From assembly GCF_001866645.1 (NCBI RefSeq), contig NZ_MLYP01000032.1, positions 30,234 through 94,233 on the forward strand: 64,000 nt of DNA. The letters run 5' to 3'. A model generated the notes under the pieces. It made no database searches. It had not been told where the DNA came from and was given only the letters and a program-made list of their open reading frames with translations. This document shows, one piece after another, positions 62,179 through 64,000 of this stretch (its first letter is position 1; each line of letters starts with the position of its first letter). The stretch is from Streptomyces colonosanans (GTDB lineage Bacteria > Actinomycetota > Actinomycetes > Streptomycetales > Streptomycetaceae). The position numbers and the translations under genes are program-made.

Positions 62179-62213
62179 GTGTATCTCCTTGATCAATTGG
62201 TGGTGTTGAGCGG

Positions 62214-63491
62214 TCAGCGCCGGGCGGGCCGCAGGGTGCGGTCGGCGAGTGTGAGTGCCGCCAGAACGAGGCTGACGGCCGTCATGATCCAGGCGATCTG
62301 GTGGACGCCGTGATTGGTGACGTTGTGATGGAAGACCAGGCCGGTGGCGGCGCTGGCGCCGATGGAGCCGGCGTACCCGAAGGTGCGCAGCAGCCCGGAC
62401 GCGGTGCCCAGCTGATCAGCGGGCGCATGCTGGGTGAGTGCGGTCTGGTTGCCGGCGGTTGAGAAGCCGATGGCGAGACCGAACATGAGGGTCAGGATGA
62501 CTACGGTGCCGATCCAGACTGTGGAGCCGAGCAGCAGGACGCCGACCGATCCGAGCAGGCAGGTGGCAGCGGCTGCGATGACCGGTCCCCGGACGAGGCT
62601 GCGCCGGGAGAGCGGCGTGATGATGAGACCCGAGACCAGGGTCATGGGCAGTAGGAGCAGTCCGGCGGCGGACTCGCTGAAGCCGCGGACGCTTTCGATC
62701 CACTGGGTGACGCCATACAGGACGACGTATACACACAACTGGGTCAGGCCGAAGCGCAGGTAGGTGTTGGCGAGTCCGGGGTTGGCGGCCAGGAGCCGCA
62801 CGTCGAGGAAGGGGGTGTTGGCGCGCAGCTCCCACAGCACCAGCACGGCCCAGAAAGCCGCGGACAGTCCGAGGACCCACCAGTGCGCGGTGGGAAGGCC
62901 GAACAGGAAGATCAGCAGCGTCAGCATGGCTCCGACGAAGCCGAGGATGCCGAGCACATCGAGCTTCGACGCGATCTGATGCGCGCTCATCCGTTGGGCA
63001 CGCCTTGGGTCGGGTTCGATCCAGGCGACCGCGGCGATGAACGCAATGACGGCTACGGGCACGTTGACGAAGAAGACAGCTCTCCAGGTCAGGGCGTTCA
63101 CCAGGACGCCGCCGAGGGGAAGGCCGAGCGAGGCGGTGGCGATCCCGGCGATCATGAGTCCGCCGAGGACGCCGCCCGGCGCCTTGGCCATTCCGGCATC
63201 CCGCGCGCGGCGTTGGATGATCAACATTGCGGTCGGGTACGCGCACGAGGTGCCCAATCCGATCACGACCCGGCTCAGGATCAGCATCCACAGGCTCTGC
63301 CCGAAGCCGCCGAAGACGGTGCCGAGGGCGACCATGGCGATGCCGGATATGAAGACGCGACGGGGCCCGAACACCTCGGCGGCCTTGCCCGCGGTGGGCT
63401 GGGCGATGGTGCTCGCCAGGTAAAGGGCGGCCACCAGGGCCGCGGTCTGGCCGATCTGGATGCCCAAGTCGCTGGCGATCGGCATTGACAT
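62214..63491 (-). pseudogene. DHA2-type MFS transporter, first helix lost to IS insertion
   Basis: The remaining 425 or so codons encode a drug-exporter-like MFS protein: SDLGIQIGQTAALVAALYLA, AAEVFGPRRVFISGIAMVAL, IQRRARDAGMAKAPGGVL and the end of the last helix at ADRTLRPARR, about 13 helices in all. The family begins with a cytosolic start and a helix that ends NVAMPIASDLG; here only MPIASDLG remains. The bases before it are the right end of an IS200/IS605-type element (TCAA at 63485). ATGs at 63491 and 63485 would give a protein lacking helix 1. It is probably non-functional. Confidence 0.75.
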
Positions 63492-63544
63492 GCTCCTCGG
63501 GCTGAAGCCCGAGGATTCTGGCCGTCCCACGGGTTGCTGTGCCG
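63485..63544 (-). mobile_element. Right end of an IS200/IS605-type element
   Basis: On the minus strand, after the tnpB stop (63545), a hairpin cctcgggc-ttca-gcccgagg (63514-63495) and the end TCAA (63488-63485) are seen, the layout of ISDra2-like elements. In TnpB systems this region also forms the 3' part of the guide (omega) RNA, which would continue into the flank beginning TGCCGATCGCC. The left end is outside the window. Confidence 0.65.
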
Positions 63545-64000
63545 CTACGCGGCACAGTTTCCGTGTGGGATTCCCTGGCTTCCTGTTTCTTCACGCTGTG
63601 CCAGAACGGGTTCTGGTCTTACCGGCGCTCCGCAGGCTGTCACCGCCAGTCCGGCGGCCGATTTCACGTTCTTCGCGGCGTTGTGGTCCCGGTCGTGGAC
63701 CGTGCCGCAGGCGGTGCAGGTCCATTCCCGCACGTGCAGGGGTTTGGGGCCGTCGCGGTGGCCGCAGATGGAGCACACCTGGCTGGTGGGCTCGAACCGT
63801 CCGACCTTTACGAAGGTCCGCCCGTACCGCTTCGCCTTGTACTCCAACATGTTCACGAACTGGGACCAGCCCGCGTCGTGGACGCTCTTGGCCAGCCGGG
63901 TGCGCGCCAGACCGCCCACCGCCAGGTCCTCCACGGCGACCGCTTGGTTCTCGCAGATCAGCCGGGTGGAGAGCTGGTGGTGGAAGTCGCGGCGTGCGTC
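63545..64000 (-). CDS. tnpB: TnpB RNA-guided nuclease, C-terminal part (partial)
   Basis: 151 codons run from the right edge to the stop at 63545; the start is outside. RuvC-II Glu lies in AVAVEDLAVGGL. KSVHDAGWSQFVNMLEYKAK and RYGRTFVKVGRFEPTSQVCS follow. The zinc finger is CSICG / CTACG, and RuvC-III Asp is in HDRDHNAAKNVKSA. The visible catalytic residues are intact. TnpB is a nuclease guided by an RNA from the element's right end and helps keep IS200/IS605 copies in place. It lies 54 bases from the hairpin end, which interrupts the MFS gene. Confidence 0.88.
   Translation of the reverse strand, partial: DARRDFHHQLSTRLICENQAVAVEDLAVGGLARTRLAKSVHDAGWSQFVNMLEYKAKRYGRTFVKVGRFEPTSQVCSICGHRDGPKPLHVREWTCTACGTVHDRDHNAAKNVKSAAGLAVTACGAPVRPEPVLAQREETGSQGIPHGNCAA

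Overview
The window is high-GC DNA with the codon use, protein families and regulators of a Streptomyces-like actinomycete. Examples are a SARP regulator with NB-ARC and TPR parts, a CU044_5270/ECF sigma pair, TerD proteins, FtsX-type ABC permeases, an MqnA chorismate dehydratase and an actinomycete-type 5S rRNA. It reads as accessory DNA, probably a chromosome arm: intact genes are separated by many broken genes and insertion-sequence scraps (IS256, IS5, IS110, IS21, IS3, IS1182, ISL3, IS701 and IS200/IS605 types). A helicase-associated-domain scrap and second pieces of some gene families fit this setting. No phage structural module, tRNA or CRISPR array was seen.

Layout. 1-6.7 kb: start of a secreted peptidase, an internally shortened Lrp/AsnC regulator divergent from an amidohydrolase and a PhzF-like enzyme, then broken Lrp and LuxR genes. 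6.9-10.3 kb: a two-component system divergent from a destroyed vanY carboxypeptidase and a membrane endonuclease/exonuclease/phosphatase protein. 10.3-18.9 kb: an IS256 copy, a GNAT enzyme, a DUF6896 protein, a serine hydrolase, a lone 5S rRNA with the last bases of a 23S gene, an esterase and IS110 scraps. 19.2-33.7 kb: lipase, SARP regulator, two giant FtsX permeases with an ABC ATPase, a second ATPase, and a TetR/NmrA-like divergent pair. 34-37.8 kb: a membrane protein and relics.

37.97-41.78 kb is the most interesting part. It is a 3.8-kb element bounded by imperfect inverted repeats of about 34 bp and inserted in an IS21-type istB gene, whose two halves lie on either side. It carries a canonical tyrosine recombinase, an overlapping small HTH protein, a zinc-finger-rich recombinase-like protein that has lost most catalytic residues, and one cargo gene. 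The gene content resembles the TnpA/TnpB/TnpC set of Tn554. A frameshifted C-terminus of a second copy of the zinc-finger protein lies at 52.7 kb.

41.9-54.7 kb: ankyrin protein, IS graveyard, DUF1963 protein, a membrane-anchored NB-ARC/WD40 protein, a TmrB-like P-loop protein, an ECF sigma/PPOX/hydrolase operon, a barstar fragment and an ECF sigma/CU044_5270 pair. 54.7-64 kb: more relics, a toxin-antitoxin-like pair, mqnA, TerD proteins, an isochorismatase-like hydrolase, and an MFS transporter beheaded by an IS200/IS605-type element whose TnpB runs off the window end.

Function assignments rest on motifs read by eye and on family knowledge; no database search was run.
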